64,000 nucleotides of DNA from Sphingomonas sp. PP-F2F-A104-K0414 (GCF_004340945.1 NZ_SLYD01000004.1:124001-188000); one strand, 5' to 3'. Counted from the stretch's first letter, positions 50,788 through 59,571 are shown. Notes: generated from the letters alone by a model not told the origin. Translations and numbers: made by a program.

Positions 50788-50880
50788 CTAGCCTTTGCGT
50801 GACACTTCGATGATCTTCACGACTAATGTCGCGAAGGCGAAGAGCATGCCGAGGATCAAGCACAGATCGGCAAGTTGCAT
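50788..50880 (-). CDS. 30-residue single-helix membrane peptide (possible type I toxin-like or holin-like)
   Basis: Reading from ATG 50880 to TAG 50788 gives a 30-residue peptide: MQLADLCLILGMLFAFATLV and then VKIIEVSRKG. It is one hydrophobic helix (about residues 3-25) with a positive C-terminal tail, similar in plan to short holin-like or Fst-type toxins and to other tiny inner-membrane proteins. AAGGTAAGG stands four to five bases before the ATG, a strong ribosome site. Two hairpins follow the stop and a decayed second copy of the leader lies beyond them. Peptide toxins of type I systems often have this layout, but no antisense RNA promoter was identified. It could equally be a subunit helper for a membrane complex. 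Confidence 0.6.
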   Translation of the reverse strand: MQLADLCLILGMLFAFATLVVKIIEVSRKG

Positions 50881-51056
50881 ACACCTTACCTTTCTTGTTC
50901 GGCAGCAAATGCGCTGCCATTGCCATCATGACGCGCCCGAAACGATTATGCCAAGCATCATCGACCCGCGAACCGTCGGTATGATCGCCCAGGCATCGCA
51001 ACCAACGTCCGCCCCACCCGTTCTCCCAGGCAATCCAAGCCACTAGGAGAATGACG

Positions 51057-51554
51057 ATGGCCGACAAGGATACCCCGCAGGAAGTCGCAGCGAAGTTCAT
51101 CGACAAGCTGAAGGCGAGCCCGTTCGTGATGATCGGCCTGCACGACGGCCAGCATTCGGGGAGCCAGCATTCCGAGCCGATGACCGCACAGATCGACGAC
51201 GATCAGCCCAACACGCTGTTCTTCTTCGCCGGCCGCGACAACCGTATCGCCAAGGGCGGCGCGGCGATGGCGCAGTTCGTCGGCAAGGGTCATGATTTCT
51301 TCGCGTGCATGTCGGGCGACGTCTCGACGTCGAACGACCGCACGCAGATCGACAAGCTCTGGAACAACCAGGTCGAGGCATGGTTTCCGGGTGGCAAGGA
51401 AGACCCGAACCTGACGCTGTTGCGCTTTGACATCGACAGCGCCGAGCTGTGGGAAACCGACATCTCGATCGGCGGGCGTCTTAAGATGCTGTTCGGCGGT
51501 ACGATCCAGTCGGACGAGTCGAGCAGCCACGCCGTGGTCAATTCGATCGCGTAA
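51057..51554 (+). CDS. Pyridoxamine-5'-phosphate-oxidase-like general stress protein
   Basis: A 165-residue split-barrel flavin-type protein of the general stress protein 26 group. It has the family core LKASPFVMIGLHDGQHSGSQ-like start (in part), SEPMTAQIDDD, TLFFFAGRDNRIAKGG and LWNNQVEAWFPGGKEDPNLTLLR. Start ATG 51057 has AGGAGA six bases upstream; ATG 51051 is too close. It likely binds FMN or F420. Role: stress response, substrate unknown. Confidence 0.82.
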   Translation: MADKDTPQEVAAKFIDKLKASPFVMIGLHDGQHSGSQHSEPMTAQIDDDQPNTLFFFAGRDNRIAKGGAAMAQFVGKGHDFFACMSGDVSTSNDRTQIDKLWNNQVEAWFPGGKEDPNLTLLRFDIDSAELWETDISIGGRLKMLFGGTIQSDESSSHAVVNSIA

Positions 51555-51598
51555 TACTGGCGGGGAGGGGGCGAGAAACTACCGCCCCCTCCCTCCTC

Positions 51599-51682
51599 CG
51601 TCATCCCAGCGAAAGCTGGGATCTCCCGGTTTGAGACTCAACGCAAATCAACGAGGAGACCCCAGCTTTCGCTGGGGTGACG
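51599..51682. repeat. Palindromic repeat, family B (complete copy)
   Basis: Arms CGTCATCCCAGCGAAAGCTG and CAGCTTTCGCTGGGGTGACG pair almost perfectly around a loop of about 35 bases. It lies between the convergent stress protein and PhaZ genes, where it could end both transcripts. Confidence 0.85.
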
Positions 51683-51706
51683 GACTATTGAAGCGAACTA
51701 AAAGCC

Positions 51707-52939
51707 TTATCCGTTCGCGGTGATGAACTCTTCAACCACCGGCGCGATCTTATCCCGCCAACGCGATCCATTGAAGATCCCGTAGTGACCGGCGCCCTCA
51801 GCCATCAGATAGCGCTTCTTCTCGTCAGGTAGTGCGGTCGCCAGCGTCAGCGCAGCCTTCGTCTGCCCCAACCCCGAAATATCATCACGCTCCCCCTCGA
51901 CCGCGAGCAGACCGATGTCGGTAATCGCCGCCGGATCAACCAACCGGCCACGATGCGTCATGATCCCCCGCGGCAGCGCGTGGTTCTGGAACACGACGTC
52001 GATCGTCTGGAGATAGAATTCCGCAGTCATGTCGCAGACCGAGCGGTATTCCTCGTAGAAATCCTGGCTTTGCGACGCGCTCGCGCCGTCGCCCTGGACG
52101 AGATGCTTATACATCTCCCAATGCGAGACCATGTGGTTGCCAAGGTTCATCGACATGAACCCGGCAAGTTGCAGGAACCCTGGGTACACCTTCCGCCCCG
52201 CACCCGGATAATTGCCCGGCACCGTCGCAATCACGTTCTGCTCGAACCACGCATGCGGCCGCTCGGTCGCCAGCGTGTTGACCGCAGTCGGCGCCTCGCG
52301 CGTATCCACCGGACCGCCCATCATCGTCAGCGTCTTCGGTCGACACGGATTCTCGTCCGCGCTCATAAGAGCCGCGGCGGCGTAGCACGGCACTGAAGGC
52401 TGGCAGACCGCGAGCATGTGCGTACCGCCCTGCCCTTCGTTCGAGCCGATCTGCTCGAGGAACGCGATCAGATAATCGATATAGTCGTCGAGATCGAACC
52501 GCCCCGCCGACACCGGCACGCTGCGCGCATCACGCCAGTCGGTGATGTAGACGTCCGCGAACGGCAGCATCCGCTCGACCGTGCCGCGCAGCAACGTCGC
52601 GTAATGCCCCGACATCGGTGCCACGATCAGCAGCTTCGGACCGCCCTCGACATCCTCCCGCACGAAGCGCTTCAGCTGGCCGAAATCCTTCCGCAGCACG
52701 ATCTCCTCGCGGACCGCGACCTCGCGGCCGTCGATCGTCGTCGAGTCGAGCCCGAAGGCAGGTTTTCCGCGAGTCGCATTCGCGTGTGCGAACACCTCCA
52801 ACGCCGATCCGATGACCGCACCGCCGCCCAAATAGGAGAACGGGTTTGCCGGATGACTGAGCATTTCCGCACCGAAACTCGCCATTTTGCTGGCGCCCGA
52901 CAACATCGATCGTTGGAATTCGTAAGCATCGTAGAGCAT
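51707..52939 (-). CDS. phaZ: Intracellular polyhydroxyalkanoate depolymerase
   Basis: A 410-residue PHB depolymerase of the intracellular PhaZ family. It opens MLYDAYEFQRSMLSGASKM; LLIVAPMSGHYATLLRGTVE and VYITDWRDARSVP are family blocks. The nucleophile is the Cys in AVCQPSVP (in place of the lipase-box Ser), with Asp in AVEGERDDISGLGQT and His in GAGHYGIFNG completing the triad. It mobilises stored PHA. It is monocistronic and divergent from the ABC exporter gene. Confidence 0.9.
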   Translation of the reverse strand: MLYDAYEFQRSMLSGASKMASFGAEMLSHPANPFSYLGGGAVIGSALEVFAHANATRGKPAFGLDSTTIDGREVAVREEIVLRKDFGQLKRFVREDVEGGPKLLIVAPMSGHYATLLRGTVERMLPFADVYITDWRDARSVPVSAGRFDLDDYIDYLIAFLEQIGSNEGQGGTHMLAVCQPSVPCYAAAALMSADENPCRPKTLTMMGGPVDTREAPTAVNTLATERPHAWFEQNVIATVPGNYPGAGRKVYPGFLQLAGFMSMNLGNHMVSHWEMYKHLVQGDGASASQSQDFYEEYRSVCDMTAEFYLQTIDVVFQNHALPRGIMTHRGRLVDPAAITDIGLLAVEGERDDISGLGQTKAALTLATALPDEKKRYLMAEGAGHYGIFNGSRWRDKIAPVVEEFITANG

Positions 52940-53090
52940 GCGGTATCCTTTGCCCTAATATGGGCTCCCGAAGTGGTAACGCAAATCCGCTGCGGCGCAA
53001 TGCGGCATTCCAACCACATGCTCGGCGGGTCTCACGCACGATCGCCCGGTTGTCGTTGAGCGCCACCCCCGCCACTGCTAGGCCCCGCGC

Positions 53091-54866
53091 ATGGCCAAGC
53101 CGATACCCGAAGAAAAGACGTCCCGCCGGATCGGCGATCTCGCGATGGTGTGGCGTCACGCCGCGAATTATCCACGCCAGATCGCCTTCGCCGGGCTCGC
53201 ATTGCTGACGACGTCCGCGGCGACGATCGGCATCCCGTACGGGTTCAAGCGCGTGATCGATCGCGGCTTTGGTCCCGGCGAAGGCGGATCGGTCGCCAAC
53301 TCGTTCCATTATCTGCTGATGATCGTCGTCGTGCTCGCCCTCGCGACCGCGGTGCGCTTCTATTACGTGTCGTGGCTCGGCGAGCGCGTCGTCGCGGATA
53401 TCCGCACCAATGTGCAGCGCCACCTGCTCCGCCTGACGCCGCGGTTCTTCGAGGAGAACCGCCCATCCGAGATCGCCTCGCGCCTGACCTCGGATACGGC
53501 GCTGATCGAGCAGGTCGTCGGCAGCACGGTGTCGATCGCACTGCGCAACACCTTCACCGGGATCGGCGGGCTGATCTACCTGTTCGCGATCTCGCCCAAG
53601 CTCGCAGGCATGCTGATGATCGGCATCCCGCTGATCATCCTGCCGATCGCGCTGCTCGGCAAGCGCGTCCGCAACTACTCGCGCACGTCGCAGGACCGCG
53701 TCGCCGACGTCGGTTCGATCGCTACGGAAACGCTCGGCGCGATGAAGGTCGTGCAGGCGTTCGGCCAGGAAGACCGCGAGGCGATCCGCTTCTCCGACGC
53801 GGTCAGCGCGACCTTCGCTGCCGCCCGCGCGCGGATCATGCTCCGTGCGGTGATGACCGCGATCGTAATCGGCCTCGTGTTCGGTTCGATCACATTGGTC
53901 CTGTGGGAAGGCGCGATCGACGTCGCCGCGGGCCGCATCAGCGGCGGCGCAATCGCCGCGTTCGTGCTGACGGGCGGGATCGTCGCAGGCGCATTCGGCG
54001 CGCTGACCGAAGTCTATGGCGACCTGCTGCGCGGAGCCGGTGCCGCCGGGCGGCTGTCCGAGCTGCTCCGCGAAAAGCCCGAAATCGCCGCACCCGCCAA
54101 CCCGGTCGCATTGCCGCAGCCGCCGCGTGGCGCGCTCGCGTTCGAAAACGTGCAGTTCCACTACCCAACGCGCCGCGACGTCGCCGCACTCAACGGCTTC
54201 TCGCTCGACGTGAAGCCAGGCGAGACGGTCGCGGTCGTCGGCCCCTCGGGTGCGGGCAAGACCACCCTCTTCCAGCTGGTCCAGCGCTTCTACGACCCCG
54301 ACGCCGGCCGCGTGACGCTCGACGGGATCGACCTGCGCGACGCCGACCCGGCGGAAGTCCGCGCGCGCATCGCGATGGTCCCGCAGGAGACGATCATCTT
54401 CGGCGCCTCGGCGCGCGACAACCTACGTTACGGCGACTGGTCCGCAACCGACGACCAGCTCTGGGCCGCTGCCGAAGCCGCAAACGCCGCCGAGTTCCTG
54501 CGCAAACTGCCCGACGGCCTCGACACGTTCCTCGGCGAAGGCGGCGCGCGGCTGTCGGGTGGACAACGCCAGCGCGTGACGATCGCCCGCGCGCTGCTCC
54601 GCGATGCGCCGATCCTGTTGCTCGACGAGGCGACCAGTGCGCTGGATGCCGAGAGCGAGCGGCTAGTCCAGGAGGCGCTCGAGCGACTGATGGCAAACCG
54701 CACCACGCTGGTCATCGCGCACCGCCTCGCCACCGTGCGCGCGGCGGAACGGATCATCGTGATGAACGACGGGCAGATCGTCGAGGAAGGCTCGCACGGG
54801 ACGCTGATGACCAACAGCGGGCTGTATGCCCGGCTGGCGAGTTTGCAGTTCAACGAGGCGGCGTAG
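53091..54866 (+). CDS. ABC exporter, fused permease-ATPase (MsbA-like)
   Basis: A 591-residue half-transporter. A six-helix exporter domain occupies residues about 30-320, and the nucleotide-binding domain has Walker A GPSGAGKTT, a Q-loop in MVPQETIIFG, signature LSGGQRQR, Walker B ILLLDEATSALD and the switch His in IAHRLATV. It works as a homodimer. The close relatives are MsbA-type lipid or drug exporters. Substrate unknown. Confidence 0.88.
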   Translation: MAKPIPEEKTSRRIGDLAMVWRHAANYPRQIAFAGLALLTTSAATIGIPYGFKRVIDRGFGPGEGGSVANSFHYLLMIVVVLALATAVRFYYVSWLGERVVADIRTNVQRHLLRLTPRFFEENRPSEIASRLTSDTALIEQVVGSTVSIALRNTFTGIGGLIYLFAISPKLAGMLMIGIPLIILPIALLGKRVRNYSRTSQDRVADVGSIATETLGAMKVVQAFGQEDREAIRFSDAVSATFAAARARIMLRAVMTAIVIGLVFGSITLVLWEGAIDVAAGRISGGAIAAFVLTGGIVAGAFGALTEVYGDLLRGAGAAGRLSELLREKPEIAAPANPVALPQPPRGALAFENVQFHYPTRRDVAALNGFSLDVKPGETVAVVGPSGAGKTTLFQLVQRFYDPDAGRVTLDGIDLRDADPAEVRARIAMVPQETIIFGASARDNLRYGDWSATDDQLWAAAEAANAAEFLRKLPDGLDTFLGEGGARLSGGQRQRVTIARALLRDAPILLLDEATSALDAESERLVQEALERLMANRTTLVIAHRLATVRAAERIIVMNDGQIVEEGSHGTLMTNSGLYARLASLQFNEAA

Positions 54867-54957
54867 AACCGATCGCCGGCAGGCCGTTTTAGGTCGCGAT
54901 AGTCCCCAAGCTCTCCGTCTCCCCGGACTGGGTAGGTAATCTTACCTGACCGACAAT

Positions 54958-55064
54958 CACCTCCCTGGCGGAGGCCGGGGTCCAGTTGGGAAACGTCGAT
55001 GACGACGGCTACGCTCCGTTACCGCGACCTCACCAACTGGGCCCCGGCCTCCGCCGGGGAGGTG
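54958..55064. repeat. Long palindromic repeat, family E
   Basis: Two arms of about 33 bases (CACCTCCCTGGCGGAGGCCG and onward; right arm ends GGCCTCCGCCGGGGAGGTG) are separated by about 40 bases. It falls between convergent ABC exporter and TfoX-domain genes. It is the longest hairpin in the window. Confidence 0.85.
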
Positions 55065-55089
55065 CACGCGTTTAAAAAGAAGCGGCGTC

Positions 55090-55428
55090 CTAGCCCTTCT
55101 TGGCCTTGGCCTTCTTCGGTTTCGGCACAGGCAATTCCGCGGTCGATATACGGACGAGGTCTGCTAGCCACTCTGCATCGTCCCAGCGATCAGCATCGAC
55201 CAGCAAACACGGTTTCGCGCCCGGATACGGCGCACCCTCGTCGATCGCCCCCGCAAACGCGCGGCCTCCTAGGGTCGGCTTCACGAACAGCTGGTCGTCG
55301 CAGATCAGGCCGACCATTTTGCCATCGCAATATAGCCCATATTCGCCGAACATCGGCTTTGCGGAAACCTCCCCCGCCGCGGCGAGCTGGTCGACGATGA
55401 ACGCGACGGTTTTTCGATCGGATGCCAT
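55090..55428 (-). CDS. TfoX N-terminal domain protein
   Basis: A 112-residue TfoX-N domain protein. Its core is SAKPMFGEYGLYCDGKMVGLICDDQLFVKP, seen here in parts, followed by a Lys-rich C-tail, KPKKAKAKKG. Unlike full-length TfoX/Sxy it lacks the C-terminal domain. Single TfoX-N proteins are common in alphaproteobacteria and are of unknown role; a link to competence is not shown. Confidence 0.85.
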   Translation of the reverse strand: MASDRKTVAFIVDQLAAAGEVSAKPMFGEYGLYCDGKMVGLICDDQLFVKPTLGGRAFAGAIDEGAPYPGAKPCLLVDADRWDDAEWLADLVRISTAELPVPKPKKAKAKKG

Positions 55429-55536
55429 CTGCCGATGCTGGCAGATCGGCGCGCCGATGGCGAGCTACTCCGACGATGGTGTATAGCTTGCGACGCCGCG
55501 TCCACGCGCGCAAACTCGGCGAAACAGGAGATGGAC

Positions 55537-56694
55537 ATGCGCGACTTCGACATCATCGTGTACGGCGCTACCGGGTTCACCGGGCGGCTGGTTGCCGAAT
55601 ATCTCGTCCAGACCTACCCGACCGGCGTCCGCTGGGCGATGGCAGGCCGCTCTCTGGCGAAGCTCCAGCAAGTCCGCGACCTGATCGGTGCGCCCGCCGA
55701 TACAGCGCTCATCACCGCCGACTCGGACGATTCCGCCAGCCTTCGCGCGATGGCGGAGCGCGGCACTGTCGTCATCTCGACGGTCGGCCCGTACCAGCTT
55801 TACGGCTCGGACCTCGTCGCCGCCTGCGCCGCGACCGGCACCGGCTATGTTGACCTCTGCGGTGAACCCGCCTGGATGCGCCACATGATCGACGCGCATG
55901 AGGACGAAGCCACGCGAACCGGCGCGCGGATCGTGTTCTCGTGCGGGTTCGACAGCATCCCGTTCGATCTCGGCGTGCTGACGTTGCAGGACGCCGCGAA
56001 GGCGAAATACGGCATCCCCGCACCCCGTGTGAAAGGTCGCGTGCGGAAAATGCAGGGGACGTTCTCGGGCGGCACCGCGGCGAGCCTAAAGGCGACGCTC
56101 GCCGCCGCCGCGCGCGATCCCGGCATCGTCAAGTTGCTCACGAGCCCGTTCGCGCTCACCCCCGGCTTCAGCGGCCCGCACCAGCCAACCGGGCTGATCC
56201 CCGAATACGACACGACCATTTCTGCGTGGGTAGCACCCTTCGTGATGGCGCCGATCAACACCAAGAACGTCCACCGCACCAACTTCCTGCTCGGCGAGGC
56301 CTATGGCGCGGACTTCGTCTATGACGAAATGATGGTCGCGGGACTGGGGGATCTCGGCAAGGTCGCGGCGGAGGCGATCGCGAAGTTCAATCCGTTCTCG
56401 AGCGACAAGGGGCCGAAGCCCGGCGAAGGGCCATCGAAGGAGGAACGCGACGCCGGGCACTACGACCTGTTGTTCGTGGGCATCATGCCCGATGGGGAGC
56501 GGATCGACGCGGTCGTCGCGGGCGATCGCGACCCGGGGTATGGCTCGACCAGCAAGATGATCGCGGAGGCGGCGCTGTGCCTCGTGCAGGACGTGCAGGG
56601 CGATGGCGGCATCTGGACGCCGGGCGCGTTGATGGGGGCAAAACTGCGCGATCGGCTGGTGGCAAAGGCGGGTCTGAGCTTCACGGTCGGATGA
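55537..56694 (+). CDS. Saccharopine dehydrogenase-like / trans-acting enoyl reductase family protein
   Basis: A 385-residue Rossmann protein. It opens with the NAD(P) loop IIVYGATGFTGRLV; VISTVGPYQLYGSDLVAACAATGTGYVDLCGE (in part) and CGFDSIPFDLG are the blocks shared with the mycobacterial trans-acting enoyl reductase and eukaryotic SCCPDH proteins. The start ATG 55537 has CAGGAG six bases upstream; ATG 55531 is directly on the ribosome site. It may reduce a double bond in a lipid or polyketide. Substrate not known. Confidence 0.82.
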   Translation: MRDFDIIVYGATGFTGRLVAEYLVQTYPTGVRWAMAGRSLAKLQQVRDLIGAPADTALITADSDDSASLRAMAERGTVVISTVGPYQLYGSDLVAACAATGTGYVDLCGEPAWMRHMIDAHEDEATRTGARIVFSCGFDSIPFDLGVLTLQDAAKAKYGIPAPRVKGRVRKMQGTFSGGTAASLKATLAAAARDPGIVKLLTSPFALTPGFSGPHQPTGLIPEYDTTISAWVAPFVMAPINTKNVHRTNFLLGEAYGADFVYDEMMVAGLGDLGKVAAEAIAKFNPFSSDKGPKPGEGPSKEERDAGHYDLLFVGIMPDGERIDAVVAGDRDPGYGSTSKMIAEAALCLVQDVQGDGGIWTPGALMGAKLRDRLVAKAGLSFTVG

Positions 56695-56737
56695 TGTGAA
56701 GCGGGATCATTGGTCCCGCGAAAATACCCGCCTGCTT

Positions 56738-56790
56738 GTTCTCCCGCGAAGACGGGAGCCCAGTCTGGGTCCCCGCCTTCGCGGGGAAAC
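56738..56790. repeat. Palindromic repeat, family F
   Basis: GTTCTCCCGCGAAGACGGGA and TCCCCGCCTTCGCGGGGAAAC form an imperfect inverted repeat with a short loop. It is between the enoyl-reductase-like gene and the small membrane protein gene. Confidence 0.7.
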
Positions 56791-56856
56791 ACTCTTGTGG
56801 TTGCGCGTGATCGTCGGGCGCTGCCCGTATCGGACTATCGGCTTAAATTGCCGGCC

Positions 56857-57153
56857 TCACTCGGCCAGCGCGAACACCGTCGCCGCAGCGGCCGCACTCG
56901 CAACGACTCCCGACGTCGCAGCAATCGCCGCAGCCCGCCGGCGCACCGCACCGCGAAACGCGCCGAGCCTGCCGGCATCGAGATGATAGCGGCCCGCGCC
57001 GTCGTCGACGATCGCGCCATAGCCGCACAATCGCCGAAACGTCCCGGCGTCTTTAGCCTCATAGGCGATCGCACGGTCCGCCACGGTCGCCTTCGCCGCG
57101 ACGAAATCGTTGACGATCCGTCGCCGCGATCGGCCTAGACCCAATCCGAACAT
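56857..57153 (-). CDS. Small protein with C-terminal membrane helix, unknown
   Basis: A 98-residue protein, not recognised. It opens MFGLGLGRSRRRIVNDFVAA, has a compact middle (FRRLCGYGAIVDDGAGRYHLD) and ends with a hydrophobic Ala-rich helix of about 30 residues. GGGGAGA stands seven bases before ATG 57153. The middle resembles a small regulatory or DNA-binding-free helical domain. It stands alone between the repeat and RNase R. Confidence 0.55.
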   Translation of the reverse strand: MFGLGLGRSRRRIVNDFVAAKATVADRAIAYEAKDAGTFRRLCGYGAIVDDGAGRYHLDAGRLGAFRGAVRRRAAAIAATSGVVASAAAAATVFALAE

Positions 57154-57205
57154 GCCAGTCTCCCCCCGCATGGGTGTCGCATACCGCGAGGGGTTTGCGC
57201 AAATC

Positions 57206-59518
57206 CTAACGCCGCTTGCCCTGATGGCGGATGTTCGCCGGGCGCCCCCGCCGCTTGATCTCACGCACCGGCTTCCGCCCGCCGCGCAGGGGGGGAGCAG
57301 CCCCCTTCCCCTCGGGCATCTCGAAGCGCAGCGCGCCCGACACCGGGTTCGCCTCCGCCAACCGCAGTTCCAGCGTCTGGCCCTGCGCGAAGACGTCGCC
57401 GCTATGTTCGCCGGTCAGCGTCCGCGCACCCTCGTCGAAGCGGAAATACTCGCCGCCCAGATCGCGCACCGGCATCAGCCCGTCGCCGCCGATCCCCTCG
57501 ACCGTCGCGAAGAAGCCGAAATTGGTCACGCCGGTGATCCGTACGTCCATCACCTGGCCGACGCGCTCTGAGAGGAACGCCGCGACATAGCGATCCGTGG
57601 TGTCGCGCTCCGCCTCCATTGCGCGGCGTTCGAGCCGACTGATGATCTCGCCGACCGACTCCATGTTGGCCGCGTCGTCCGCGGGCAACCCGCCCTCGCC
57701 GAGGCCGTATGCCGAGACCAGCGAGCGGTGGACGAGCAGATCGGCATACCGCCGGATCGGCGAGGTGAAGTGCGCGTAACTGCCGAGGCTGAGCCCGAAA
57801 TGCCCGTGATTGCCGGGCGCGTAATAGGCCTGGGTCTGCGTACGGAGGATCTGCTCCATGACCTGAGGCCGGAAGTCCGCATCGCCGATCCGCTCGATGA
57901 TATGGTTGAACGTTGCTGGCCGCACGACCTGCCCGAGCGCGAACGGCACGTCGAACGTCTCGAGATATTCCTTCAGCGCCGCCAACTTCTCGCGGCTCGG
58001 CGGCTCGTGGATGCGGTACATCACCGGCGCCTTCTTCGCCTCCAGCGCCTTGGCGGCGGCGACGTTGGCAGCGATCATGTAATCCTCGATCAACCGGTGC
58101 GCATCGAGCCGTTCACGCGGCGACACCGACATGATCCGCCCCTGCTCGTCGAGTACGACGCGACGCTCGGGAAGATCGAGATCGAGCGGTGCGCGGGCGT
58201 CACGCGCTTTGGCGAGCGCGTGCCAGCAGGCCCAGAGTGGCTGCAACACGGCGAGCATATCTCCCCTCCCGTTTACGGGAGGGGTCGGGGGAGGGGCTTC
58301 CTGACTCACGGTCGGATCGAGCACGGCACTGCCCTCCCCCGACCCCTCCCGCAAGGCGGGAGGGGAGGACGAGTCGATAATCGCCTGCGCCTCTTCATAC
58401 GCCAGGTTCGCCGCGATCCGCACCACCGCGCGCGTAAAGCGCCACGACTTCAGCGAGCCATCCTTGCCGATCCGCAAATGGCACGCGAGCGCGGCGCGAT
58501 CCGCGCCTTCCTTCAGCGAACACACCTCTGCCGACAGGATCTCGGGCAACATTGGCACCACGCGATCAGGGAAATACACCGAGTTCCCACGCCGCCGCGC
58601 CTCGCGGTCGACCTCGGACTTGGGCCGCACGTAGAAGCTGACATCGGCGATCGCGACGATCGCCTTCCACCCGCCCGCATTCGAAGGGTCGTCGTCCGCC
58701 TCCGCCCAGACCGCATCGTCGTGATCGCGCGCATCCTCAGGGTCGATCGCGACGATCGGCAGGTCGCGCAAATCCTCGCGGCCCTCTCCAAGCGGCAGTT
58801 TCGACACGCGCTCAGCCTCGTCGAGCGCCTCCTGCGAAAACACGTCCGGGATGCCGAGCTTGTGGATCGCGATCAGCGAGAAGCTGCGCGCCGCAAACGG
58901 ATCCCCCAGCTTCGACACGACGCGCGCGGCAATCTTCGGCGGCTTGCCCGCGAGTTCGGCCAGCACCAGGTCTCCCGGCGCCGCGCCACCCGCATCCGCC
59001 ACCGCAAACTCGCGCCGCTCGCGTTTGTCGACACCGGTCAGCCAGAGGCGCCCCGCCTCCTCGCGCAACACGCCCAGCACCTGCTCCGAGGCGGGCGCAA
59101 GCACCTTCATCGGATGCGCGATCCAGCCGTTTCCAGCCTCCTCGGTCCGCGCAAGGATGCGTTCGCCGACGCCAAGCGCACCGCGTTTCCGCTCGCGCAC
59201 CCGCAACCGCGGCGGTGGGACGCCCTCCGCTTCCCACCGCTCGGGCACCGCCCAGACGTTGCCACCGTCATCGACATCCGCGATCCGCAGCACCGTCACC
59301 TTGGGGATACCGCCCATCTTGTGGAACGCGCGACCGGGGGCGCTGTCGATCAGCCCCTCGTCGGCCATGTCCTTGAGCAGTGCTTTCAGCCCGATCTTGT
59401 CCTGCGCGCTGAGCCCGAAGCCCTTGGCGATCTCGCGTTTGCCCGCGGGCACGTCGGAAGTGGCGATGAAGTCGAGGATCTGCTCGCGCGTCGGAAGACC
59501 GGCTTTTGGTTTGTACAT
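57206..59518 (-). CDS. rnr: Ribonuclease R, with a repeat-coded insertion
   Basis: A 770-residue RNase R, a processive 3'-5' exonuclease for structured RNA. It has an N-terminal winged-helix region, cold-shock domains, and the RNB catalytic domain with metal ligands in AIDPEDARDHDDAV (Asp259, 265, 267, 268). RIHEPPSREKL, SPIRRYADLLVHR and a C-terminal S1 domain (QVMDVRITGVTNFGFFATVEG) follow, then a basic tail. Residues about 383-420 (SSSPPALREGSGEGSAVLDP and on) have no counterpart in other RNase R proteins. They are coded by a family D palindromic repeat (58261-58368) lying in frame, so the enzyme probably carries a surface loop there. Confidence 0.92.
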   Translation of the reverse strand: MYKPKAGLPTREQILDFIATSDVPAGKREIAKGFGLSAQDKIGLKALLKDMADEGLIDSAPGRAFHKMGGIPKVTVLRIADVDDGGNVWAVPERWEAEGVPPPRLRVRERKRGALGVGERILARTEEAGNGWIAHPMKVLAPASEQVLGVLREEAGRLWLTGVDKRERREFAVADAGGAAPGDLVLAELAGKPPKIAARVVSKLGDPFAARSFSLIAIHKLGIPDVFSQEALDEAERVSKLPLGEGREDLRDLPIVAIDPEDARDHDDAVWAEADDDPSNAGGWKAIVAIADVSFYVRPKSEVDREARRRGNSVYFPDRVVPMLPEILSAEVCSLKEGADRAALACHLRIGKDGSLKSWRFTRAVVRIAANLAYEEAQAIIDSSSPPALREGSGEGSAVLDPTVSQEAPPPTPPVNGRGDMLAVLQPLWACWHALAKARDARAPLDLDLPERRVVLDEQGRIMSVSPRERLDAHRLIEDYMIAANVAAAKALEAKKAPVMYRIHEPPSREKLAALKEYLETFDVPFALGQVVRPATFNHIIERIGDADFRPQVMEQILRTQTQAYYAPGNHGHFGLSLGSYAHFTSPIRRYADLLVHRSLVSAYGLGEGGLPADDAANMESVGEIISRLERRAMEAERDTTDRYVAAFLSERVGQVMDVRITGVTNFGFFATVEGIGGDGLMPVRDLGGEYFRFDEGARTLTGEHSGDVFAQGQTLELRLAEANPVSGALRFEMPEGKGAAPPLRGGRKPVREIKRRGRPANIRHQGKRR
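58261..58368. repeat. Palindromic repeat, family D (copy 2), inside rnr
   Basis: Arms CTCCCCTCCCGTTTACGGGA and CTCCCGCAAGGCGGGAGGGG, together with inner GGTCGGGGGAGGG/CCCTCCCCCGACC, match the intergenic element at 45766-45861. Inside rnr it adds about 38 codons and keeps the frame open. Confidence 0.88.
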
Positions 59519-59571
59519 GGGACAGAGATAGTCGGTAGGCCCAGCATTACCAAACGGCTAAAGCTCTGCAC

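Larger units (their letters stand above)
50647..51056. other. Intergenic region holding a tiny gene, two hairpins and a duplicated leader
   Basis: This 410-base gap between thiolase and the stress protein contains, on the minus strand, the 30-codon gene at 50788-50880, hairpins at 50756-50773 and 50711-50744, and a decayed second copy of the gene's leader at 50682-50711. The part from 50900 to 51040 has no clear gene. Confidence 0.6.

Noticed and set aside
50741..51106. Minus-strand 121-codon frame over the gap after thiolase
   Set aside because: Starts inside the stress protein gene on the other strand and has no codon bias. The 30-codon gene in another frame explains the ribosome site here.
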